In this document: piece after piece, positions 49,930-60,280 of the stretch
How the letters are laid out: each line of letters opens with the position of its first letter
Numbering within the stretch: the first letter of the stretch is position 1
Assembly: GCA_905250115.1 (NCBI GenBank)
Contig: CAJNOI010000003.1
Location: 132,663 to 196,662, forward strand
Length of the DNA: 64,000 nucleotides
Source: Adineta steineri
Taxonomy: Eukaryota > Rotifera > Eurotatoria > Adinetida > Adinetidae
Direction: 5' to 3'
Program-made: the position numbers and the translations under genes
The notes under the pieces: model-generated
The model's input: the letters and a program-made list of their open reading frames with translations, nothing else
Database searches by the model: none
What the model was told of the DNA's origin: nothing

Positions 49930-50375
49930 TTAGCCAACAAGTCCACTACGCCATAGACCACCATTAATACGTCGAGCACGTGGTGGTATCATAAACTTAT
50001 CTGCTTCACGTTTTCGTCCTGTTAAAAATTCAATCGGTCGACGGTTTTTACTTGCCCATTTAAAATAGTAGTATTCATCTGAATCCATATTCTTTCGAAT
50101 CTGTATATGATTTTGTTCTTCATTCATTGAATTCATTTGTTCAACTAAACTTGATTCATCTTTATCATTCTCGATTGGTAATGCCAAGGTATCGGCACTT
50201 GTGTGTATCGGATTTTGTAACAAACGGTATAGAGGTGATTTATGATTACCATATGAAAAAGCTATAAAATAAAATTAAAATACAAAATTTTATATATATA
50301 TGTATGAAAAAACTTACTATATGGAATAACAATAGTTAAGATGAATAACAAATAAAACATAATGATGGATTTCAT
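49930..50375 (-). CDS. Candidate neuropeptide/peptide-hormone precursor
   Basis: Two exons (-): 50318-50375 and 49930-50261; 129 residues. The signal peptide MKSIIMFYLLFILTIVIPY sits on its own exon. A polar acidic spacer (ENDKDESSLVEQMNSMNEEQ) precedes a basic C-terminus with three dibasic cleavage sites: SKNRR, TGRKR and RARR. Predicted products are PIEFLT with an amidation Gly before RKR, EADKFMIPP plus RA, and the final INGGLWRSGLVG, which ends with a Gly that could donate a C-terminal amide. Signal peptide, acidic spacer and Gly-dibasic sites are the usual layout of neuropeptide precursors. I do not recognise the peptide family. A small secreted protein with chance dibasic sites is the alternative. 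Confidence 0.6.
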
Positions 50376-52349
50376 AGTTGCTTATGTATTAATATAAAAT
50401 AAATGAGTTGCTTGTGACGGTAGTTAACAGAGATTTTCAATAATATTTATAGGAGAATAATGATTAACATATGGTATTAATGACATAGGCGAGGGCCAAC
50501 GGGCTCAATAATATATGTTGATAGTTTCTAGAAATAAAATCCGGTTAAACGGATATGTTGAGGGAGTTTTATGGATAGAAGATAAGAAATAAAAATAAAA
50601 TATTTGGTAGATATTTAATTTCTATTAATAAATACTTTTTTTTCCTAAATAGATTGTAAAACTGTTTTTATTTGTCGCGATGATCAAAAAGTATATTTTT
50701 TTCTATTTTTTAAGACAGCTATAATCCAGAAAAAAGAATTAATAAATCTTCCTACTCATATTATTTCGTAGTACTTGTGTTCTTAAGATTTATAAAAGAC
50801 ATTTGTTAATTGAAAAGGTGTAAGACATACTTAATGTAATAAGTTTCTGTGATATTTATATAATTATAAAAATTACAATAAAACAACTCTGATTCATCTG
50901 AGAAACTAAATAAAGTTATATAAGTACACATTTTTAGAAAATGATTATCTAATGTTATAAACGAACTCAAGTATTCTTTAATTATTAACGATCATGCCTA
51001 TATTGAAAATTGTTTAAGATATCGAAGTCATCGACTTTTGATATTTAAAATAGAAATAGCGCTTGTGAGAATAAAAAATTCATACAAAAATTATAACGTA
51101 TGTTTATGATACAAAACTATGAAGAATTATCTATTTAGTTTTTAATTATTAACTAAAAATATGTGTTATTAGTAAGACTAATTTTTTCAAAGTTTTATCA
51201 AACACTTCGAAATATCTATATGATGAAATTAATATATTGTGAAAAGTTCGTTTTCAATAGGTGTATAAAGTCAATCCTTATTTGATAGATATGTTCAATA
51301 CGCTTTTATTTCTAAGTTTATTTTTTCTATGGATAAATTGTACTCTACACAAAGTCCTTCGATAAAGAACAAATCTTTGATGTTTACCGGAGACATATAA
51401 GGCAAAATATTGAAAGTGCGGGTGAATGAGAATAAGGACGACAAACAAAAATCCCCCTACACCATCTTCAACATTTGTCTCCCTACACCGTTTCCGTTGC
51501 TTTTCCTACTATCAACATTTTCCCGTCTGCTCCACATAGGAATACACTTGAGGTACTTTTTTTTATAATATTTATCTTTATTCTAAATGAATACAGGTGC
51601 TCTATCTAATGTATGCAGTTCAAATGTTTAGCAATTTGAGAAGGACATTTATTAAATATAAATATTATTAGCATTTTTAAAAAGTTAGAAACGTCTCATT
51701 AAAATCATACAATATTGATGATAACAGTTATATATTTTGTCTACGAGTTACATACCATCTGTTTTAATGCTCAACGAACGATCTTCATGAAGTCTTTCAC
51801 CTTCTAACATTAGGACAAAAATATAAAAAAACGACTGACCTATATTGAACGATAAGTACAGAAATATAACACATCAATACTACCGTGAAAAAGCATTTAT
51901 TCAAACGATGCTAAGAAGTCGATCTATTATACACATTTTAAACTTCTACAATAACTTCACAATGAACTTTGACAAACTCATCAATTGCTGTGACAAACAT
52001 CCCACTACAGAAGAGTCATGACAAGAAGAAAAAGAAATGAACTAATTAACAGTCATGTCTTTTAAAATGAATATTTAATGAGCCCTTATTTTCCTTTTAA
52101 TTTTCTTATATGTAACTACTCAAAATAATATTTAACTTTCTCTCATCGTGGTGAGGACAAACACAGTCAAGCCACTCGAATAAAGCGATTTATATGTATG
52201 GTAACTCGTTTAGACGATTTAAAATATACCAGAAGTCCTAATTTTAGTATCGAATATTTTATTGTATGAATACATACCGAAATCTCTCGTCTATAGCTAA
52301 ATGATCAGATAAATGAATAATCGTTAGCACAGAAGATTTTCAATATTTA

Positions 52350-52852
52350 AGGTGGGTCATTAGTAACACCCCCATAAGAAATTTAAATATATCCATTACG
52401 ACTCGTGTAAACGAGCTGATTTTTTTATCAATGAAGACGTGTTTAAAGAGATCCTTTGTTAAGTATCAATATTGATCTCAACAGAAAAAATTTACCTTTT
52501 GACGTATAGGGAAAATGAATAATATATTTACCAACAGTCTTTATAAGCATGTCTTTATCATTGTTAAAAAAACTCAGTTTGTTTCCTGAAGGCGTAGTGA
52601 AAATATTTAATATTTCGACAAAGTATGACTTTCGCGTCTACTTGTATATTAAGTTTCTCCCTATGCGTCAAAAAGTAAATTTTTTTTTGTTGAGATCAAT
52701 ATTGATACTTAACGAGGGATTCCTTTAAGCACGTCTTTATGGATCTAAACTTTGAACATGTCTCTATCATTGACAAAAGATCCACTCATTTACACGAGCC
52801 GTAATGGATATATTTAAATTTCTTATCGAGGTGTCATGTATGATTCATCCTG
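52350..52852. mobile_element. Long-TIR foldback element flanked by TA (mariner-like MITE?)
   Basis: The left arm (about 52350-52512) and right arm (about 52660-52852) are imperfect inverse complements over about 160 bp. Matched blocks include AAGAAATTTAAATATATCCA with its complement, AGTATCAATATTGATCTCAA with its complement, and the AGG(T/A)TG ends. TA dinucleotides flank both tips (52348-52349 and 52853-52854), as left by Tc1/mariner insertion. There is no transposase frame. Confidence 0.65.
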
Positions 52853-52882
52853 TATTACAAAATAATATTTCAAACAAAAAAT

Positions 52883-53130
52883 TCAAAACAATTTTTTAAT
52901 GAACTATTAAAAATGATGGACGTTTGTATAACTAATTGTGATAAGTATTTTAAGTATTGAATAAAATAAAAATAGAAATATCTCTTCTTTTTTCATAGTT
53001 TTATTTGATATTATTATAGATTTGATCTAAAAGAATGTTGTAACTAAATTCAAGATGGAGTCATTATATCTATTATGATAGACAAAGTATTTGACAATAT
53101 ATTCATATAATAAAACTTCATACATTATAC
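52883..53130. repeat. Dispersed repeat pair, copy 2
   Basis: Colinear diverged match to 5440-5645 (see that entry for shared blocks). It lies immediately to the right of the foldback element. The family is unidentified. Confidence 0.55.
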
Positions 53131-53782
53131 CAGGACGTTCGGTATACTTTAAATATACTCAGTTACCGGAAAAAAGTCTGTCAAAGTGTAGTATTTGCTA
53201 TTCACACCACACTTTCCTTTTGAGATAATATGCGAAAAATGTTCTCAATATTATTTATATCTTCAGTCCTGATATTTATGTTTGAGAGGACGTTGACTTT
53301 GGTAAATATCAATAAATTATGATAAAACCAGTTCTTTTGTTTCAATAAGATTACTTTTCAGTTTGATAATAAAACGGAAATGTCTGTTCCTTGTTTATGA
53401 ATAAATTTAGTTGTTGTCAACTCATTAATTCATGTTATGTAAAATATTTTTATTCAATGTCAAAGAATTTTTATAAGAAATACGTAATAAATTCATAAGG
53501 AAAGTCCTGACATGATATACTCTAATTAAATACTATTTAATAAATTCATCTTTTCACATAATTTATTCATTAAATATGAATACTAAACCGAAATTTTAGT
53601 TTAATTAGAATCAATTGCTTCTAGTCTTTAATTCAATATCATATCAAATATACGAAAATGTAGAATAATAAAAAAATATGCAAAATTATATGCATCATGT
53701 AAAGTTTTATTCGATTGTTTACTTTTTTAAGTAGTGTCTGATGAAGCTTGTTTTATAATTAAAAAAAATATAATAGTATATA

Positions 53783-54496
53783 TCAAGGTGGCATGCGAAG
53801 AAGTGCATCGAGTCGAATATTAATACCATTTAATAATGGATTTTCTACAATTGTCTGAACAAGGTGTGCAAATTCATCTGTACTACCAAGTCGAGCAGGA
53901 AAAAGTGGAAAGTTTCCTGGTGTACTAGGAACTGTTGTACGTAATTTACGTAACATTGGTGTATCAAAAGCACCAGGAACGATAGCACATACACGAATAT
54001 TCATTGATGCTAATTCTTTTGCTAATGGTTGAGTCATTTCAATGATAGCTCCTTTTGAAGCTGCATATGCTGTTTGTCCACGTCGTCCTTCAAATGCAGC
54101 TACCGATGAAGTATTTATAATGACTCCATTATTTATCATTAATGGACTCATTTGTTGAATCATATTATACGTTCCATTAGTATTAACATCGAGTACACGA
54201 TTAAAATCTTTAAATGAATGTTCGAAAATTTGTTGAGATAGAACAATACCAGCACAATTAACAAGTACATCTAAACGACCGAAATCCTTTTTTATACGAT
54301 TAAAAACATTTTTTACATCAATCTCTGATGTTACATCCGTTGGTAAAAATAATGATGAAGAAGGAATAGATATTGAAGATACGGAAGGTAAATCACATAT
54401 AATAACTTTTGCATTAAATTGATGTACAAATCTATTTACACAAGCAAGACCTAAACCTGATAATCCTCCGGTAATTAATGCGACAAGATTCTTCAT
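53783..54496 (-). CDS. Short-chain dehydrogenase, HSD17B10-like, intronless copy
   Basis: A single exon of 237 residues. A Rossmann fold with the cofactor loop TGGLSGLG, then DVTSE and NCAG. The catalytic Ser in NTSSVAAFEG and the YAASK motif are intact, followed by VPGAFDTPML and the C-terminal LRMPP typical of type-2 3-hydroxyacyl-CoA dehydrogenase. The family oxidises 3-hydroxyacyl-CoA and hydroxysteroids with NAD, usually in mitochondria. It lies 184 bp downstream of a three-exon paralogue in the same orientation. Compared with that paralogue it has lost both introns and the 50-residue Asn/Gln-rich insertion, and the end reads IRLDALLRMPP instead of [12 protein letters not shown] retro-derived duplicate or intron loss are both possible. 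Confidence 0.88.
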   Translation of the reverse strand: MKNLVALITGGLSGLGLACVNRFVHQFNAKVIICDLPSVSSISIPSSSLFLPTDVTSEIDVKNVFNRIKKDFGRLDVLVNCAGIVLSQQIFEHSFKDFNRVLDVNTNGTYNMIQQMSPLMINNGVIINTSSVAAFEGRRGQTAYAASKGAIIEMTQPLAKELASMNIRVCAIVPGAFDTPMLRKLRTTVPSTPGNFPLFPARLGSTDEFAHLVQTIVENPLLNGINIRLDALLRMPP

Positions 54497-54680
54497 CTAG
54501 AATAATCATTTTTGTTCATTGTTCTATTTAGTATTATTTAGTGCAGTTCTTTTTTGTACCGATTTATTCTGTTGGTCAATGTTATTACAAAAAAAGAAGA
54601 CAAGTTTTAATGATATGAACTGTTCAAAATGAATAGGAAAACAAAAAGAAAATGAAGTTAATCATTTCATGAAATAACTA

Positions 54681-55710
54681 TTAAGGTGGCATACGAAGTG
54701 CACCATCTAATCGAATAACTTCACCATTAAGATAAGGATTTTCAAGAATGGCTTGTGCCAAATGAGCATAATCATCAGAATTTCCAAGTCTTGGTGGAAA
54801 TGGTACCATATTACCTAATAATGTTCGAACTTTTGCTGGTAAAGATGCAAGCATTGGTGTATGAAAAACACCAGGTGCTATAGCACAAACTCGAACACCC
54901 ATATTAGATAAATCACGTGCTAATGGTAATGTCATAGAAACAATTGCACCTTTTGAAGCTGCATAGGCTACTTGTCCAATTTGACCTTCATATGCAGCAA
55001 CAGATGCTGTATTTATAATAACTCCACGTTGTCCTTGAGAATCTGGTTGATTATCAGCCATAATATGACAAGCCCAACGTATAACATTAAAAGTACCTGC
55101 TACATTTACATTAAGAACACGTTTAAAATCGTCAAGACTATGCATTGAACGCTAAATAGAAAAAATCAAGTCTTTATTATCTAAGTTTTAATTAATGATC
55201 TATATTCTTACTTTATTTATATTATAAGTTCGAAAAGCAACACCAATTCCTGCACAATTAAGTACAGCATCAAGACGACCATATTTCTGTTTGATTTGAG
55301 TAAACATATCTTGTATTTGTTGTTCATTAGTAACATCTGCAGGAAAAAACATAGGTCCTTGTCCTTGATTATTTTGATCATTTGGTGAATTATCAATAAT
55401 CGAAGTGCTTGTATTTTTTTCATCAGTATTCTTTTTATTAACTCGGAACTAAATAAAAAATACTATAAACTTTTGAATTGATGGGATAATATTATCTTAC
55501 ATTTTGTGGAGCAGCTAATTTATCTGCTTGTAAATCAAGTTCTTGACTTGAAGTATGTGATATTGCATCCCATTTTTGAACAACATCTTTTCCTTTTGAT
55601 GAAGGCAAATCACATATAATAACACGTGCACCTTGTTGTGAGAATCGTTTTGCACAGGCGAGACCTAAACCGGATGCACCACCAGTAATTAATGTAACCA
55701 GACCTTTCAT
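54681..55710 (-). CDS. HSD17B10: 3-hydroxyacyl-CoA dehydrogenase type-2 (HSD17B10-like)
   Basis: Three exons (-): 55501-55710, 55212-55448, 54681-55151; 305 residues, all junctions phase 0. Motifs: TGGASGLG cofactor loop, [75 protein letters not shown] and the terminus [14 protein letters not shown], all close to animal HSD17B10. That enzyme acts in isoleucine and fatty-acid breakdown and in the mitochondrial RNase P complex. This copy is about 45 residues longer than usual because of a polar insertion spanning the first junction ([19 protein letters not shown], then [12 protein letters not shown]). The insertion sits between strand 2 and the DVT motif, away from the active site. Confidence 0.9.
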
Positions 55711-55820
55711 AGTTCGGTCGGTTTTATTATATATCTATATTTATATCTAGAATATAATACAGATTTAATATTTTTTTTATCTATTCGCCGCAATATGAAA
55801 GGGAAAAGAAAGTAGAAAGT

Positions 55821-57980
55821 TTATTTTCGTTTAAGACGTTTTTGTGAATCATTGTCTATGGAATAAGGTTTTAACATTGTTGCCCATCGTTGCCAATCAT
55901 CATAAAGAATTAATACATGCTAAGTAAAAATAAAATAATGTATGTTTTAATAATTCAACTTCGAATGTTTACTTCATCTGTTAATAATTTTTCATGAGTA
56001 GTTTTTGTATAGGGTTGAATTGCATTATATAATTTTCTTATAGATTGCTAAAATAATAATTATTTTATTAAAAACAAAGAAATTTTACTACTGAAATTAT
56101 ACTATTTGTTGTTCAATTGGATAACTATCAACGATATCTCCGAGTAATCTTACGCAATCAATAAAATCAATTTGTCGTTCAAATAAACGTGGATTAAGTT
56201 TATTTTGAATAATTTCATCAATAACCATTGCCTTTAATTATGAAATTAAAATAAATAAATAAATAAGTTTTTTCTATTTCTTACTTCACTTTTTTTCCCA
56301 TGTTCAGTCATATTAACTAATCTTTTAAGATGCAATAAAGCAAGTTGAGTACGTATTCGAACAGTACGTTCATTTGTTTTTAAAAATAATTCAACAATAT
56401 AAACATTTTTTGATGATAATGTATACAGACATTCAACGAGTAAATCACGCTAAAAGAAATACTATTCAATGGAGAAGATATCTTCTTGAATGTAAGAATA
56501 CTCATGTATTTATAAGTCCTGTAATGGTAGAGATATTAGAATAGATTACTGATTTCTGATAATGACAGCTGTATATTATGAAACACTACTTTCATATTAG
56601 AAGTTAGGAGAAACTTCATGTTCTCAAAGATATCTATTAGCGACTTTCATCTACATAATGTCGAAGATTTTTGATGACCGGACAGAATATCGCATGGACA
56701 AAACGTCGCAGGCGTATGGCTCAGTTCGTATGAGGGTGCATCGAATATTCACATCCCACGTACATACACTGCCCAACATCAAAGGTTTACTAGCAGTTCA
56801 TTTTGAACCCTAAAATGAGCTGCGACGTTCTGCCCTAGCGCCAGATTTTTCATATGATATCAAAACTAACCTTTTCATTCCAATATGTTGCTGATAATAA
56901 AGTTAATGCATTAACCATTAAACGTCGTGCTATATGAATAATATTAATATCTTGAAAACGTTTATCAAGTTGAAGATAAAATCCAAGTAAAATTAAGAAT
57001 AAATAATTATCATTTGATAATGTTGGTTTTGAACTAATAGAATTAAATAAATTTTAAAACTTTTCTTTTAATATATTTTTGTTTTTTTACTTTTCGATTT
57101 GAAAATATCCCAAAGATAAAACAATTCGAAAAACACGTTTTATAGAATTTGTTATTTGATTTGCCGATGCTTTACTATTCGTTGATTCATAATAATTAAG
57201 TTTTGATTTCAATTGTATACTAAAAGAAAAATTCATTCTATTTAATAGATATTTTTCTTTCGAAATTTTACTCATTTAATAATTCTTTGACTTCCACATC
57301 GCCTAATAACGAAATCAATTTTTCAACATTAACACCAGCATTATGTAGAAGATCAAATAGAAATCCAATATCATATTGCCATGTCGCTTCAATCTACAAA
57401 ATTCATCTTTTATAATTTAAATTCAATTTATTTTTAACTTACATCTTGATGAAGATATTCAAGAAGGTGATCAACAGCATCATTTACAGCGTCATCTGTT
57501 AAACAACAACCTTTGAAGAGAATAATATCAAAAAAACATTTTTCTATTTAATTTTCAAAATAATTAAACTAACACACTCGAATATATTCAATGATAAGTG
57601 CTCTTCTTGAATATAGATTATCTTCATTTTTAATAAACCATAATGCTTCTTTGAACATTTCAAAATCTAAAGAATATTTAATTAATTCGTTCTCGAAAAA
57701 TTGAAATTTTACAAACCATTTGTAGTTAAAACACATTTAATAATATGATCCCATTCATGAGAAATATTCGATGTATTTGATATTGGCTTATCAAATCCAT
57801 TAAAATTAAGATTAGGAACTATACGACAACGAAAATGTGATAATGGATTAGCTTCTACAGATGATTGAGAATCTTGAGTCTACATACAAGGATTTTGTTT
57901 TCAAAATATTACGATAAATTATTTCTTACTTGAAGTTGTGCTCTTGCATCAAGAATTTCTTGTCTTACTTGCTCTTCCAT
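55821..57980 (-). CDS. Conserved-looking all-helical protein, family uncertain
   Basis: Eleven exons (-): 57930-57980, 57717-57879, 57574-57666, 57443-57510, 57272-57393, 57091-57219, 56871-57033, 56285-56449, 56103-56231, 55973-56047, 55821-55919; 418 residues, all phases consistent. No signal peptide or membrane segment is seen. The sequence is a succession of amphipathic helices: DAVNDAVDHLLEYLHQD, WQYDIGFLFDLLHNAGVN, YLFLILLGFYLQLDKRFQD, RRLMVNALTLLSATYW, RTQLALLHLKRLVNM. This suggests an armadillo/HEAT-like scaffold. The central part faintly recalls the FAM178/SLF2 (Nse6-like, SMC5/6-associated) domain, but this is from memory and weak. The C-terminus is basic (QKRLKRK). Intron 56450-56870 holds a small TIR element. 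Confidence 0.7.
56696..56835. mobile_element. Small TIR element inside an intron
   Basis: GGACAAAACGTCGCAG at the left is inverted at the right as the complement of GGGCAGAACGTCGCAG (14 of 16 identical). The roughly 140-bp unit is GC-richer than the intron around it. A target-site duplication is not evident. The host intron (56450-56870) is about seven times longer than its neighbours, consistent with an insertion. Confidence 0.5.
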
Positions 57981-58731
57981 CGAAGATATTTAATCTTAAA
58001 AGCAAAAAATAAAATTTTCATTTTTTTCTCTTATAAGTATGTTTTAGTTTTATATACATGTAATTTGAATTATTATCAAAATAGTAATTAAACATTAATG
58101 GAAGATCATTTTAATTTCTATGCCTGGAAAATTTTCTATTTTAATACACAAAGAATCTCTTCGATAGATAATCTTTATAATTCAATAAGTCTTTTTTTCA
58201 GTGATGCATAAATACGATTTGATTCTAGTTCAAAATGTTCACGATTGAGCATTATATCAAATAATTTAATATCATGGTCCAATGAGAAAATCTGTCTATA
58301 ATAAGATAAAATCAATACGTAAACTTAAATTTCAGGCACGACTCATCAAAGAACTAGAGATGATTCGTTACCATATATTACAATCACTTTAGACCATATT
58401 GATTGAAATAATAAAACTATTATTTTATTGATATGCTATTTTTAGTATAAATAAACAGTATAAAAGATCAAAGTACACTTCTAATTATTTCATATCATAC
58501 ATGACACAGATGTCGCACATTTTCAGAATGAATAATTTGCATTTAGTTCTGCTAAAACTTTGATCATAGATAACTAATTACAATATTTGAAGATTAGCTC
58601 ACAGCATGCTAAATAATATGTATATAGGGTATCTAAAAATTTTATTTTTAGCTCTTTAGAAGATGCTATTTTCTCGAAGGTAGTGCGTAGTCGGTTTAAT
58701 ATGATCATATTAGCAGCAGGTGGACTGGAAG

Positions 58732-59033
58732 TAGAGGCCATCGAGTCCACGATTTTTTGGACCCGGACTATTTCAATACAGTTTTTCTAGACCCGGATCC
58801 GATCTCATTGAGCACTAGTTTGAACTCGAATAGTACTTTCAGACTCTCAGCAAATTTTTCTACTTAAAATCTAATAGGTGCTTCGAAAATAGCTTTGTTG
58901 TTGTTTTCCTATTATTTTTATAAATAAATTCAAGGTTTTTTGAATGAAATGAATAAAAAATTAAAGAAATTCAAAAGAATATTATTTTAATAACATATGT
59001 CTTTCGATCCGGACCCGGGTCCGATGGGCTCTA
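58732..59033. mobile_element. Non-autonomous hAT-like MITE, 302 bp, perfect 8-bp TSD
   Basis: The left end TAGAGGCCATCGAGTCCACG and the right end, read inverted as TAGAGCCCATCGGACCCGGG, are terminal inverted repeats matching at 15 of 20 positions. The octamer ACTGGAAG flanks both sides (58724-58731 and 59034-59041). TAGAG tips plus an 8-bp duplication fit the hAT superfamily. The motif GACCCGGA occurs several times in the subterminal regions. There is no transposase. Confidence 0.88.
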
Positions 59034-59194
59034 ACTGGAAGAGATGGATCAATATCATAGGCTCTTCGTTCATTAAATTTAACACCATGAGGTTTCTTTA
59101 GTAGGAGCATCTCTATAAAACAACAGCTGAACATCGAGGTGATTTGAAAAATAGAATAATTTGACATATCGATTTCATTATAAAAAAAAGCTTG

Positions 59195-59403
59195 CAGGAT
59201 GTTTTTTTAGGAAATATAACATCGACATTTCTATGATTGATGTTAAAGATAATATTTTTGAGTACTACGTATAAATGTAACTCGTTTGAAAAACAACTTT
59301 TTATTCCCCTCTATAAAATTAAAAAAAACTATTTTTAATATCACTTTGATAATGCGAGAGAAAAATGAATTACTTAAATGATCATGACGTTTGAGACATC
59401 CTG
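59195..59403. mobile_element. Possible short-TIR element (CAGGATGT tips)
   Basis: CAGGATGT at 59195 is inverted as ACATCCTG at 59396-59403, enclosing 209 bp. The same CATCCTGTA end occurs at the foldback near 52846. TA flanks only the right side, so the assignment is weak. Confidence 0.3.
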
Positions 59404-60280
59404 TATATTTCGAAATGGGTGAATATCACTCGTCTTTCCTGACAACGAGACAAGATTCTTTCTAGTCATGTTGCATGATGATTTGACGAAAGATCAATCA
59501 TCCATTCGAGCAGCTAATATGAAGAAGAAGAACTTCAGAAGTAGACATGAGTTTTTAATATAAATAAAATATTTTAATTAGTTTTCTATTGTAACTTTCA
59601 TGTAAATAAACTGGTTTAATATTATTCTTTCATTATTTTTATGTAAATTCATTATTTTTATTATTGATTGCTTTTTAAATAAACATGTTAGATGGAAGAA
59701 GCAAAAAAAAAAGAAATCAGGAAAGAATCTCGTCTGCTTATTAAGAAAATTAAAAAGACGAGAAGCAAGATCATTGACTAGTGTTATTTTAGGCAAGAAA
59801 TAGAAGTTCAGCATGACTTATGAAAGGGAATCACTTCTGAATATTTTACAGTTATATTGTCGGAAGTAATAAGATTGAATTGGTATATTAATCTAAAAAT
59901 TATCTATGCAAAAGAGTTCATTTAATATAAATAGTTCCGTCTATTATATCGATACAGAAAAATAGTATTCTTTCACAATAATATAAATTGTAACTCTCCA
60001 TGAAAATTTCAGCTGAAGGCTAAATCTAATATGAGATAGTATTCCATATTGATACAAATCGAGAAGGTTTAGTATTGATATGTAACTATTATTTTTAAAT
60101 GATTTCAAATATTATTTTATTTTCTTGTATTCTTTGTTATTTTTAATCACATATACGAAACGTTTTAAAGACAAAATTAAAGATCTTTGTTAGAAACATT
60201 AACAAGACTGGGTACAACACCGGAAGTTCAATAATAAACATAAAACATAAAACATAAGATATCACTAAGAATAAATTCCA

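Larger units (their letters stand above)
50376..53782. other. Intergenic, contains a foldback element and repeat copy 2
   Basis: About 3.4 kb without exons. Foldback at 52350-52852 and dispersed repeat at 52883-53130 are listed separately. A pyrimidine-rich, less AT-rich stretch at 51415-51555 (CCCCCTACACC recurring as CTCCCTACACC) is unidentified. Confidence 0.5.
57981..60280. other. Intergenic, contains a hAT-type MITE and a second candidate element
   Basis: Elements at 58732-59033 and 59195-59403 are listed separately. The rest is AT-rich with no supported exon. Confidence 0.5.
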
